DNA of 64,000 nt from contig JAAOMT010000665.1 of assembly GCA_016748015.1 (NCBI GenBank), forward strand, positions 212,205 to 276,204. The letters run 5' to 3'. Positions within the stretch are counted from its first letter, which is position 1; each line of letters opens with the position of its first letter. Made by a program: the position numbers and the translations under genes. Source of the stretch: Geosiphon pyriformis (lineage: Eukaryota > Glomeromycota > Glomeromycetes > Archaeosporales > Geosiphonaceae). This document shows positions 11,845 through 22,337 of the stretch, one piece after another. Under the pieces are notes generated by a model, which saw only the letters and a list, made by a program, of their open reading frames with translations, was not told the DNA's origin and searched no databases.

Positions 11845-13838
11845 TTAACAAGAGTGTTTGTTGGTTTTTGGTGTTTTCTTCTTTGGAATTAATAATTTGC
11901 AAAGATTTTTTCTGAACTGTGAATGAGTTATTAGTTGGCTAAATATAATATGTGCTAGGGTTTTCATGAAATCTTTAACAACAGAATAAGAACCAGATTT
12001 TTGTACTATTTCTGGGGGTTTCAACTTTGGAGAATTTTTAAAAACTTTAACCTTTGGTGGCTTATTGTTATTAGCAGTTGATGTAAATGCTTTGTTTGAG
12101 TTCAAAACGAAATTAATCTTAGCTTTTTTCTTTTTTCTTGTTAATTCAAAGGTATTGATTGCTAGTTCATTTATGTCATGATCATTATTAATTAAGTTAA
12201 AAGCATAAAAAGAGTTTTCTTCTGGTTGGCTTGCACTTTTACTCTTTGGAGATGTGCCTACCAATTTAAAGGCTAATAAACAGTGGCTTCAATTAAGAGA
12301 TCCTCTCCAAAAAAATTGATATTAGCATGATTGGGTCTTTGATTAGGAACATTGTTGTTGATGGTTCTGTTATTTTAATTGTTATTGTTTCTAAGAGCTA
12401 GAGAAGGCAGAGAAGGATTGTTGTAATCTCTGAAGAAATGTCCAGTTAATTCACAGTGATAACATACAGATAAGTCATGATTTTGTTGTCTTTAATAAAA
12501 AGGTTGCTAAGGCTAATTAAAATGGGGTTTATATCTGGGTTTTTGGGATTGTTAATTTTCTTTAACTGTTTGGGCTAAGGGTTTCAGTAACTGGACAAAA
12601 TTGGCTGTGAGTTTATTTATCAATTGTTTATTGAGATTTAGAGTTTGAGCAGTAAAAAAAGTGGCAGCCATTTGAGAAACAGGAGTCATAACAGGAGCAG
12701 AAGCAAAAACTAAAAGTGTAGATCTCAAGTGCATCTTTTGATTGTCTTTAATTTGTTGGGCTAGTTCAATGGCTATATTTATTGTAGAATTGTTTTTTAG
12801 GACCAGAAGAGGCCAAAGAGCATATGAGAGATTAGTTCTCAATTCTTTTGTAAAAGAGTAAATTTTCTGCTCTTTTGTCCAGTTTTTTTTAAAATCTATC
12901 TGCTTGATTAATTTTTTAATTGCTTTGGCATATTCAGTTACAACTTTACTAGGATCTTGGGTTTTTTTTTAATTTTATGTGCTATTTGGATATCAAAATA
13001 GGAGTTCTAAATTTTATTTCAAACTGGATAGTAAAATAAGTATTGTTTTCTCCAGTATTTGCTGGTGTTTATCTAATAATTTTTTGCTAAGCATTAGTAT
13101 TAGTTTCTTGTAAAAACCAAGTAGCAAGAGAGTCTTAAAGATAGCCATCAATGATTTGGAACTTGTATTCATTATCATATTAGTTGACTGTAGCAGCTCT
13201 TTCAAAATCATTTAACCATTTAATTAGATCTTATATATTACCTCTAAATAATGATAATAGGATATTATTTCTTTACTTTAAAGCAGTTTGTATGCCTTGG
13301 AGGGCAATCAGAATGTTTTGTTGTATAGAGTTATTAGCCATTGGTTTAAGAGTAGCTGTTTGTATGGAATGTTTTGATTTACTTAAAAAGAGATCAAAAA
13401 CAGGAGTGGTTTGATAGCTTTTTTCTTCTGTTTTAAAGGATGTTTTAGCTAGCTAATAGGCAGCAATCCAAATGTAAACTTGGTAATTTAGGTATTCAGA
13501 ATCAAGGGGCTGTTGTTCAAATGTTGTGAAATATAAAAGCTGATTGATGCTGTTATTTTTTTCTTCAAAGTTGTTTTCAAAGTAAGCTTAGTCAAAATAA
13601 TAAGTTGTATAAACTGTATAGGTTTCAGCTAAATGTTCATTCAGAAACCAGTTCTAAAAGTTTTGAAATTGTCTATTGAATTGTTTTTTAATGGAAAAGC
13701 AAATCAAGCAAAAAGACAAAGAATTGAGTTTAATAAAGTCTAGATCATTTTTGTTGTATACTTCAAAGTGTTTTTCTAATTGTTGTGACAAGTATGAATA
13801 ATTACTTATATGATAGAAAACAAAGTGGATTTTGACAA
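11845..13838 (-). pseudogene. Gypsy gag region with mutated zinc knuckle
   Basis: Gag-like pieces lie in several frames (13014-13211, 12552-12842, 11845-12264). Near 12440-12480 the minus strand encodes CYHCELTGHFFRDY, a CCHC zinc knuckle in which the last Cys has become Tyr (one G-to-A change). The piece at 11845-12264 (SKSASQPEENSFYAFNL...) follows the knuckle and leads to the protease. No continuous ORF remains. Confidence 0.65.
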
Positions 13839-13855
13839 CCTCACAGGGAGCACCA
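13839..13855 (-). other. Primer-binding site of the gypsy element
   Basis: Six bases inside the 5' LTR edge the minus strand reads TGGTGCTCCCTGTGAGG. A leading TGG complementary to a tRNA 3' CCA is the hallmark of a minus-strand primer site. The cognate tRNA would end GGGAGCACCA, with a 5' acceptor strand GCTCCC. I cannot say which tRNA this is. Confidence 0.7.
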
Positions 13856-13861
13856 CTTTTA

Positions 13862-14553
13862 TGTTATGGGTTGGAGTAACAAGCTAATAGATAGTAAGAA
13901 AAAACAGAATTGTAGGGTGATGAAAAGAATCAAAAAAAATTTAACTTTAAAAAGCGAATTGAATAAGTATGGATTTAATGTGTAAGATCAGTCTCATAAA
14001 ATATCTCAGTTGCTATACTTTTTAAAAGATAATTGAAGAATCTGAAGATAGAAAGATAGTCTGTACTATTAACAAATAATTATACACTAGTATAATTCTA
14101 TGTCTTATGTTGGTGTTCTTAGAATTTAATATCAGGTATTAAATGTACTCTTTAGTTACATTTTATTCAATAATTTTCAAATATTACAATTATATGTTTT
14201 AGAAAAAAGGTAGGAAATAACCAACAAGTAATTTTTTATTCTAAGATGTTTAAATACTTGAAAGTAGGAAAAGAGAAATTAGCAATAAGAAAAGGATTGA
14301 AATGAAAGTTGTTATTTTATTTATTTTATTTCCTTGATTTCTGATATGCTTTTCTACAACTAAGAAATTTATTGCTTATATAGTTATTAAAAGTGGTTAA
14401 TAATTAGATCAATAATTAGGTCAATAATTAGGTCAATAATTAGGTTATTGATTAGATCAATGATTATTATCTAAAAATAGAGTGGCTAATTATATGACAT
14501 TAGTGGCTAATACATATAATAACTAATAAAAAGTATGAGTTTCAACTGTAACA
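13862..14553 (-). repeat. 5' LTR of the gypsy element (692 bp)
   Basis: Begins TGTTATGGGTTGG and ends ACTGTAACA on the plus strand, so the terminal TGTTA/TAACA is inverted. It contains a short internal repeat of taattaggtcaa near 14410-14440. It is the less mutated of the two LTRs, with fewer G-to-A type changes at the edges. Confidence 0.85.
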
Positions 14554-15434
14554 ATATAAAAAGATATTTTAGAAAAAAAATTATCTTATTAGAAATTCAT
14601 CAACTTTTATTAACAGCAAAATTAACAAAAAAATAATGTTAACAATACTCAAATAAAAGTAGAAAAATTTTTAATAATATTTAATACTTTTTTAAAAATA
14701 ATACAGCAATAATTAAATTAAAGTAGTAATTATATATTAATATGATAACTTTAAAATATTATCAGTTAATTTATATTTATTGTAAGCAACAATTTAAAAT
14801 CTTATATAATATAATTATAATATTTTACAAAATTAACAAACTATCTATTTTGTGTAAAATTTAACATATAATATTATATTTGAAAAAAGCATTTTATATC
14901 TCTTAATACTATAATTATTATATTTTTATTTGTTTATAGAGCTGTTTTTTGTATTATTTTCTAAATATATATAGTAAATTTTTATATAAATACTATAAAA
15001 ACTATTAGTATACTGAAAAATGTTATCTTAAAAATTGCAAAATTGATTTTTAAATTACTTTTACCAAACTTTTTTTTAAATTAATTTACACTAAACTTAC
15101 TTTTTTTGATTTTGTCTGTTTTTATATACAGTTATTTAATTCTTATTGTATTTTAATTCAAATTTGTTAAAACCAAATCTAATATTATTATATAGATATA
15201 TTTTTTAACAAATTTGCTAAATTATTACAATATTGAATTTTTATTTAAAAAACAAAAATAAGTAGCAGTTAATAATGCTTTTTATAAAGAAATTTATTAA
15301 TATTTTAAAAATTACTATGGCATAAAACATAATAATATTGTAGCTTACTTTAATTATAAATATTCAAAACTTTATATTTTTTGTTTAATTGTCTTTAAGA
15401 TAACTAAAAAACATGGAATTATAAGCAAAGTAAC
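14554..15434. other. AT-rich spacer, no gene seen
   Basis: Very AT-rich DNA between the gypsy element and the LINE, with no coding or structural signal. GC content rises abruptly near 15435, which I take as the LINE 5' end. Confidence 0.5.
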
Positions 15435-15438
15435 TTTT

Positions 15439-15468
15439 CTCTTGTCGATCCTTTGTCCATGACAAGAG
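15439..15468 (+). other. Hairpin near the LINE 5' end
   Basis: CTCTTGTC (15439-15446) and GACAAGAG (15461-15468) form a perfect 8-bp inverted repeat with a 14-nt loop, about 90 bp before the ORF1 start. It may belong to the element's 5' UTR; function unknown. Confidence 0.55.
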
Positions 15469-15559
15469 CATAGTTTTTGCTGATAGAATAGCTTTTCTTT
15501 TTCCCTTTTTCTTTTTTTTACTTCAGTTATTTCTCTTAATACGCCCTTCTTTGTTGCCA

Positions 15560-17511
15560 TGGAACCGGTGAGTTCATCTGCTGGTGGTTCTGGTTCTGGA
15601 TCGACTGGGTTGGGGACCTGGTCTGGCACCAAAAAAAAGGTGTGAGTTGAAAGTATTTACTCTTGTGGTCTGTCATATAAGAAACCTAGGAAACCTGAGG
15701 TTGCTGGCGGAGTTGTGGATTCATCTACTGGCCTTCTACCTGCTGCTTTGTTACATTCGGACGATGAAGAACATAAGGTATCTTGGGAAAACAAAATTGA
15801 AAACGATGTGTCAAGCATGAGTGGGGTGTCAGACGTAAAGAATATGGTGAACACTATTGCCGAAAAAACAAGCTATGCAGAATCTGGTGAAGATGATGAA
15901 ATAAACAAGGCTACGCCGAGAAAAACCCAAACCTGTACTTATGTGCTAGGCAAACCTCTGAAAGCTCCAACATTTGACTCCATGAGCGATAATGAAAATG
16001 CGCTTAGTCTTCCGTCTCCAAAAATGTTTAATGGCTCCAATCAGATGCCATCTGTCAAGTCACGTGTTATGGAAAAGCGAAGCTTCGAGCCAGTAAAATC
16101 TTTCGCATTAGATATTAAGGTTTCAGCAGTACCTGAGAAGACAAATGTTGATAAGTTAATGGCAATTAAAAAAATTTTTTATTGAATTAATGAATTTGGA
16201 GGAGCCTCAATTTCCTCAAAATTCCCAGAGATCATCAGATCTTCTTTTACATCTGAAATTAGTTTGAATAAGACTAGGGAAATGGTAGTTGGTGAGAAAA
16301 TTTTAGTCAATGATAATCTGAGAAAATTAAGTGTCTGTTCAGATCGGGAAGTGATAGTCAAAGAGATTCCGGTGAATCTTCCCAAATTAGTAGTGGAGTC
16401 AGTCTTTTCCAAATTTGGCAAGATTGTTTCAATCAAAATACAGCTGATTGGTCTTTGGCAAAAGGCCTTGGTTAAATTTGAGTCATCTAAAGTAGCTAGT
16501 CTGGTCGCTTCTAAATAGTCGGTCTTTATGAGAAAGAATTCAGTGCATGTGGCTCTGGCGATCAATGATAAACAAATGTGGGTATTGAGAGATCAGCATC
16601 GAACTTTGCTTTATACTCTTTCAGTTGGCACCAATGTCCATGACCTCTCCAGTTTGTTGGAATCATATGGTGGGAAGACTTGTTACATTGGCCATAATCC
16701 TATTTTGTATGTTTGTGATAGATGCACTGTAATTTGTTTTGGTGATGAGGCATCCAAGTTGGCTGCTATTGGTATCATTCTAGTTTTCAAAGGTGTGAGT
16801 TTGCATTGGGCTGGTCTTTCTTTGGCCAGTTACACTCATTGTAAACAATTTGGTCATGTTACAGTCAACTGTTCCTTGGGTGAGTATTCTGGTGTTTGAG
16901 AGAAGAGAGTAGTTTTTAAGCAAGATCAGATTCATTTAGCTGGGATATATAAGAAAAAGTCGGCTCCTATTGCTTGTCCAGTCTCATTTGGTGGTAAAAC
17001 ATGGGCCCAAGTTGCTGGTGGCTCTCCTTCTCATGTGATTTCCTCTAGTTTGGTTGGTGCTGGTTTGCATTTTGGTTTGGTTCCTTCTTCAATGGTGACT
17101 GATTCTCCTACCATTTCTCATTTAAATGACCAGCTGGCAATTTTGGAGCACTCTTTGGAGCTTTTGATTGACCGTGTTTCTGGCATTTTGGTTCGACTGG
17201 AATCCATTGATTTGGTTCCTGTGACGACCTTTTCTCTAAGCCTTCTTCCTGCTGTTTCTGGAACTTTGACTTCTAATGTGAATTCTGATATGATTATAGA
17301 TACTGCTTTGGTCTCATCTAGTACTCCTCCATCCGTTATTCATGATGCTGTTGTTGAGCTCAGCTCTAGTAGTTCCAAAGTCCTCACTGCCAAAGTGGGT
17401 GGTTTGGAAACAAAATTGATTGCTTTGGAAGCCTCAGTTGGTTTAGTTTTGGATAAGTTAAATATTCTGTGCTCTGGTTTGGGTTTGTCAGTTCCCCTGT
17501 CTTCTCAATGA
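15560..17511 (+). pseudogene. LINE ORF1, nucleic-acid-binding protein, broken
   Basis: The ATG at 15560 (gccATGG context) opens a Gly/Ser-rich N-terminus (MEPVSSSAGGSGSG) that runs into a stop and frame change near 15645. From 15715 to 17511 one frame holds the rest, interrupted only by stops at 16183, 16516 and 16897. Visible parts are an acidic N-terminal region, an RRM-like segment around 16350-16510 (REVIVKEIPVNLPKLVVESV then SIKIQLIGLWQKALVKFES), and a zinc knuckle near 16840 (CKQFGHVTVNC). A Ser-rich C-terminal region follows, with heptad-like LEHSLELLIDRVSGILVRL. ORF1 proteins coat the element RNA. The last codons overlap the ORF2 start as ATGA. Confidence 0.82.
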
Positions 17512-20500
17512 CTCACTTAATTTGGAAAATTGTCACGTGTAATGTTAGAGGTATAAACAATCCTGCAAAACAGAAAGATGTTATTTGTTGGCACAAGGAT
17601 ATGAACAATTTGATTTCTATTATTACTGAGACCAAGCTAAAGGGTGAGGTCCATCCATGGATTGCAACTAGGTTTGATGGTGTTCGAGTTTTTATCTCAG
17701 GTCAAGATTCTGGTAATCTGGGTTCGGGTGTTGTTATTGTTGTGAACAATTCTCTGGCTCGCCATGTGTGTAAAATTTCTGAGGTGCCTGGTCAGCTTCT
17801 CTCGATTAAGTTGCTTTTTAAGAACAAACTTTCAGTATTGATTTTGGGGCTTTATGCTGGTGCTTCTCTGGCAGCCCATTTCTCTCAAACCAGTGAAGTC
17901 AATTCCCTGATAGCTAAGACTATGAATGAGTCTTCTTTTGTCATTTTGGGTGGTGATTTCAACAAAGATGGTTCTTGCAGGTGTGCTAGTTTTAAGAAGT
18001 GTTTGGATTTGGGAATGGTCAATTCTCTGGCAGGAAATTCATTGGCAAAAAGTCCTACCTGGAAAAATTCAAGGAGTGTTGTAAGAACTATTGATTATGT
18101 GTTCTTTTCGTCAAATTTGGTCAATGCGATAATGAGCCGAGACATTTTGGATGTTAGTAAGTATTTTGATACTGATCATCAAGTGGTTTGTGTGTCTGTA
18201 GGTTTGGGTGGGCTCTTGGATACGCATTTGAACTCTCTTTATAGGCAGGTGAATAGAGATTAATGGAAGTTTAACATTAAGGGTGCTAATGAGAGTAAAT
18301 GGGACAATTTCAAGTGTGCCACTTTGGCCAATGCAGCAATGTTCTCAGATAAGTTTGCCACCTCTGTAAGATTCTCAAATTTGGATGTGATGTGAGACAT
18401 CATTCGCGAGATTATGGTGCTTTCAGCTGGTGGTACTTTCAAAAAAAAATGGTTCAAGGACTTTGATAGAGTTTTCTTCAAGGAATTCTCGAAGTTTCAC
18501 AAATTGGAGCTTTTGGTTTCTAAGATTATCAAGGCATTGTGTAAGGAAGATGTTGTTGGTTTTGCTTCTTTCATGGATAGTTGGGCTTCTCTGGACAGTG
18601 TTAAGGCTTTAATCATTCGGGATCTGATGGATTCTGGTATGGCCTCTGGTCATGTCTTTTCTGCTTTCTCAAGTGCTTGGAAATTATATCGTGCATCTAA
18701 GCTCGTTGAGTCTCAGAATGCCAAGGAGACTAACATTAGATCAGCCATAGATAAAAGAATGGAAAGCTTTGAGGTCAATAAAGATCATACAATAAGGAGT
18801 GTGCTGGAGCACCCATTTCGTAAGGTGGTGCTTGACCACTTGGTTGTTGATAGTGAGCTGGTTTTGGAGCTTGATCAGGTTAAGAGCAAGGTGGATGTGA
18901 TCATGGAGGGTTGGACTAAGAAGTGTCAGGTGGTCGATAATATGTCAAGCGAATGGTGTCGCCAATATTGGCCTTTGGAGTATGTTTTTGATGAGGCTTT
19001 TTTGGAGGTGATGTGTCTGATTGGTTTTGCCGAGTTGTTTGGGGTGGTTTTCGTCCTTCCTGATGGCAAAGCTGCTAGTCTGTCAGGTATCTCAAATGAG
19101 CTTTAGAAACATTGCAATAGATCTGTCTTGGAGATGTTGTTAGTGCTTTTGAACTCTTGCTTGGCTGGTGAATCAGTGCCCAGCTCATGGAAAAAGGCCT
19201 GGGTTTTGATGATTCCCAAGCCTTATAAGTGGGAGGGTGTTCTGACGAACACACGCCCTATTGCTTTAATCGAAATAGCTTACAAGATTCTTTCCAAGAT
19301 TCTTTCTGATAGGATTTCTGCTGCATGCAGTACTTTCAATGTTCTTCGTGGGAACAATTTTTTGGTTTTAAAGAGTACGACTACTCAGTCTCCCATTTTT
19401 GTGATTGGTTCAGTAATTGAAGATGCTCTGGAAAAGAACCATGAGCTCTGATTGGTGTTGCAGGATATGAGGAAGGCTTATAATTCAGTTGGCTGAAAGC
19501 ATTTTGAAAAAAGCCTGATTAGGATTAAGATGTGCAGTAAGTTTATTTGGTTCTTTGGTAGTATACACAGAAGTCGCACCAATTGAGTGATGATGGATTT
19601 CAATTTGACTGGTGGTTATCATGTGTATGATGGCTTAGATCAGGGAGAAGTTTTTTTCCCTCTTCTGTGGTGCATTTTCTATGATCCTTTGTTGTGTGAA
19701 GTCAAACATCAGGAGAGTGTATGTGGGTATAGACTGAATTTATACTTTGTCTCTAAAAATGGGCATGCTGAGACTCGGGCTGGACTCTCTTCCTTTTTTG
19801 CTGCTGATGCTTTTGTCGATGACACAATTTGGGTTGGTAACAGTCAAGCTGCCACTCAGCACATTTTCAATGTCACCAGTGAATTTTTTTGGGTCAACGA
19901 TATCTCTATTAACAATGACAAAACAGTGGTCATTCCCATCAATAGCAAAGTCAGCAGTCCCTTCCTTTTTATTAGTGGCTCACCCATTTTTGTTGCCAAG
20001 AAGGGGGAATCTTATCAGTATCTGGGTATTTTTCTCTCAACTGAGGGTCTTTCGAAGCCAAGTTTGGCTAGGGCACATTCAGATGTTTGCTTTTTCATCA
20101 ATTTGGTTCTGAGGAAAGCTATTTCAGATAAACAATTCCTATACTTGGTGTTGGTGGTTCTCCAGCCCATAATCAATTATCGGACACAATTTAGTTTTAT
20201 ACTGGTTGGTGTTTGTGCCAAGTGAGATGCTCTGGTTTGCAAGGGCTTGAAGCTTAAGTCTGGCCTTCCACTTGATTTTCCCAGTGATATGCTGCACCAT
20301 CCTTCATTTTATGGTTTGAAATCTTTCTCGCAGGTACAGTCTGAGTGTAAGGTGGCCTCTCTTGTCAGTTTTGTAAACTCTGATGGGATCTTGGGTTGCT
20401 TATTTTCTCACAGGTCTTACGACTTGCAAGTTCGATGTTGGTGTCCTATTCATCCATTAAATTTTCCTGTTCGAGTTAATATCAGCACTTCCAACAACTT

Positions 20501-22196
20501 TTTAGCAGGCTTGGTCCATATTCTTCTTGACTACAATTTGTCTTTGGGTGGATCTTTTGTTAGTTCTTTTTGGTCTAGTGGCGGTACACCTATGTCTACT
20601 GTTTTGGGCGAATCTAAGTTTTCCAAGTTTCTTTCTTCTTTCCGACAGTTTGGCATTGTCTTTGTTGATCAACTTCGTGACCATTATGGTGCCATTTTTG
20701 ACTGGTATACCTTCAAGTGGTAGAAGAGGCTGGACCCCCATGGCCCCATTCCGGAATGGTTCAGACTTGCTATTGCGTTTTTTGATAATGCTTCTCTCCT
20801 TTCTAATGATCAGTTTGTCTCAGATGGTGCTGTTTATCAAGATATTCTTGGTTCTGCTGATTATGCTTCTGTTTGTGGTCGTCTTTCTCAGGTCGTTTCT
20901 GGTAGCTTGTCTGTTTACACGGATGGATCTTTGAGAGGTTTGGGTACTGCTGGCTGTAGAGCTGGTGCTACTGCTTTTTTTGAAGACATTGGTTTGGGTT
21001 TGGGAGTTGGTGTATCGGGCTTAATGTCATCCACCTTTGTGGAATTGCAGGCTATTGTGTTGGTCATGAAGTGTGTCCCATCATCCTGTTCCATTCACGT
21101 GTTTTCTGATAGTCAGTCTGCTTTGAGTGCTTGTGAGTCAGAAATGGATCTTGTGTATCCTGACTTTCACAATCAGTATTGGGTCAAGTGTTAGCATATC
21201 ACTAATGTTATTCATAGTAAGAATTTGAAAGTTAGTTGGCACAAGGTCAAAGGTCACTCTGGCATTTCTGGTAATGAGTAAGCTGATGAGATTGCTGACG
21301 TTGTCTCTCTTTCCAGTTGGCATCTGCGTTCTCACTTGGATGAACATTTTCTGGTGGCTGATGGTGGTGTGGTTTCAGGCAATTCGAGACACTTTGTTTG
21401 TGATATTTGCCAATCGATTTGTCACGCATGCTGGGAAGTTGGTTCTAGTGCTAGGTTTTTGAAGGATAATTTGCTTTTTGATGTTGACTGGTTCCACTCT
21501 TCTATGGTCTAGCATCCTGACTTGCACATGGCCACCAGCTCCACTAGCAGACCCTCGGCTAATGCTCGTACCTATTTCATGAAGGCTCTGCATCACTGGT
21601 TACCTGTTGCTGTGAGGAAGCATCTTTATAATAAATGTTACCCTAGTGTGTTATGTTTATATTGTGGTGATGTGGAGTCTTCAGACCATGTGTTTTTTTG
21701 TAAGGTCAACGATTCTGCTCATAGTCAAATATTGGATTTTTACATGGCTTCTTGGAAGGCTCTTACTGGTTTGTCACTCTTCTCATCAGTTGTAATGCAG
21801 TTTTTGTTATCTTGTGCTTCTGATTTCCCTGTGTTCGTGGCTCTATGCAAGGATTTTGTGTTTAATAATTGGTTTCGCGAGGCTGTTTCTGTATTCCATG
21901 ATCCCAAAATTGCAGGATTGAAGGTGGTTAAGTTTGTGCCCTCTCTTGGTCTTGCCTTTAGAGATGGTGTTTGGATGGTTTGTGCTAAGCATCGTGCTTA
22001 CATAGAGAAGACCAAGTTGATTCCGTTGGATGGTTCAACACCTGTTTCAGTCTCTGGTCTGGTTTTGGGGTTTTCTGTTGGTATTGTCAAGCTGCTTGGC
22101 ATCACTGAGACTGTGGGTGTTCATTTCGGTTTTCGTAAACCATGTTTATTTTTTTCTGGTGTAGGCAGTTTAGTTTCAATTCGTATATCTGAGTAG
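17508..22196 (+). pseudogene. LINE ORF2: endonuclease, reverse transcriptase, RNase H
   Basis: A single 1563-codon frame runs from the ATG at 17508 to the stop at 22196 with no frameshift but eleven internal stops (18261, 18393, 19104, 19449, 19494, 19584, 20223, 20721, 21192, 21279, 21510). Domains in order: an AP-type endonuclease at about 17520-18230 (TCNVRGINN; ETKLKG; ILGGDFNKDGS; TIDYVF; DTDHQVV), then reverse transcriptase at about 19150-20150 (MIPKPYKW; NTRPIALIE; QDMRKAYNS; catalytic AFVDDTIW). RNase H follows at about 20905-21310 (VYTDGSLRGL; VELQAI; FSDSQSAL; KGHSGISGNE). The C-terminal CLYCGDVESSDHVFFC lies near 21650. The stop at 21510 is Trp (TGG) in the other copy (near 1830). 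The element cannot make full-length ORF2. Confidence 0.9.
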
Positions 22197-22337
22197 TGTT
22201 GTTCTGATCAGTCCGAGTGGCTGGTCATGTGTAAACAATGCATGATTCATGCCTAGTATAGATTATTTCCTTGATGTGTAGCTCTAGGTAGTGTTTGAAT
22301 CTTACTTGTAAAATAAAATAAAAAAAACAAAAAAAAC

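Larger units (their letters stand above)
6034..14553 (-). mobile_element. Ty3/gypsy LTR retrotransposon, decayed, minus strand
   Basis: Two related LTRs flank an internal region read on the minus strand in the order gag, protease, RT, RNase H and integrase, which is the Ty3/gypsy order. LTR edges are TGTTA and TAACA on the plus strand. A primer-binding site (13839-13855) follows the 5' LTR after 6 nt, and a purine-rich tract (7532-7548) precedes the 3' LTR. Reading frames are broken by stops and several frameshifts, so no intact polyprotein remains. The 3' LTR is itself interrupted by another LTR. I could not find a convincing target-site duplication for the whole element (flanks agtat and atata). 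Confidence 0.88.
15435..22337 (+). mobile_element. Near full-length LINE (non-LTR retrotransposon), inactive
   Basis: A 5' region with a hairpin, ORF1 (nucleic-acid-binding, CCHC), ORF2 (endonuclease, RT, RNase H, Cys/His end) and a 3' UTR with an A-rich tail (aaaataaaataaaaaaaac) make a complete two-ORF LINE of about 6.9 kb. The 3' UTR shares gtggctggtcatgtgta with the fragment at 2540. GC content is far above the surrounding AT-rich DNA. The exact 5' end is inferred from composition, and target duplications were not found. Confidence 0.88.
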
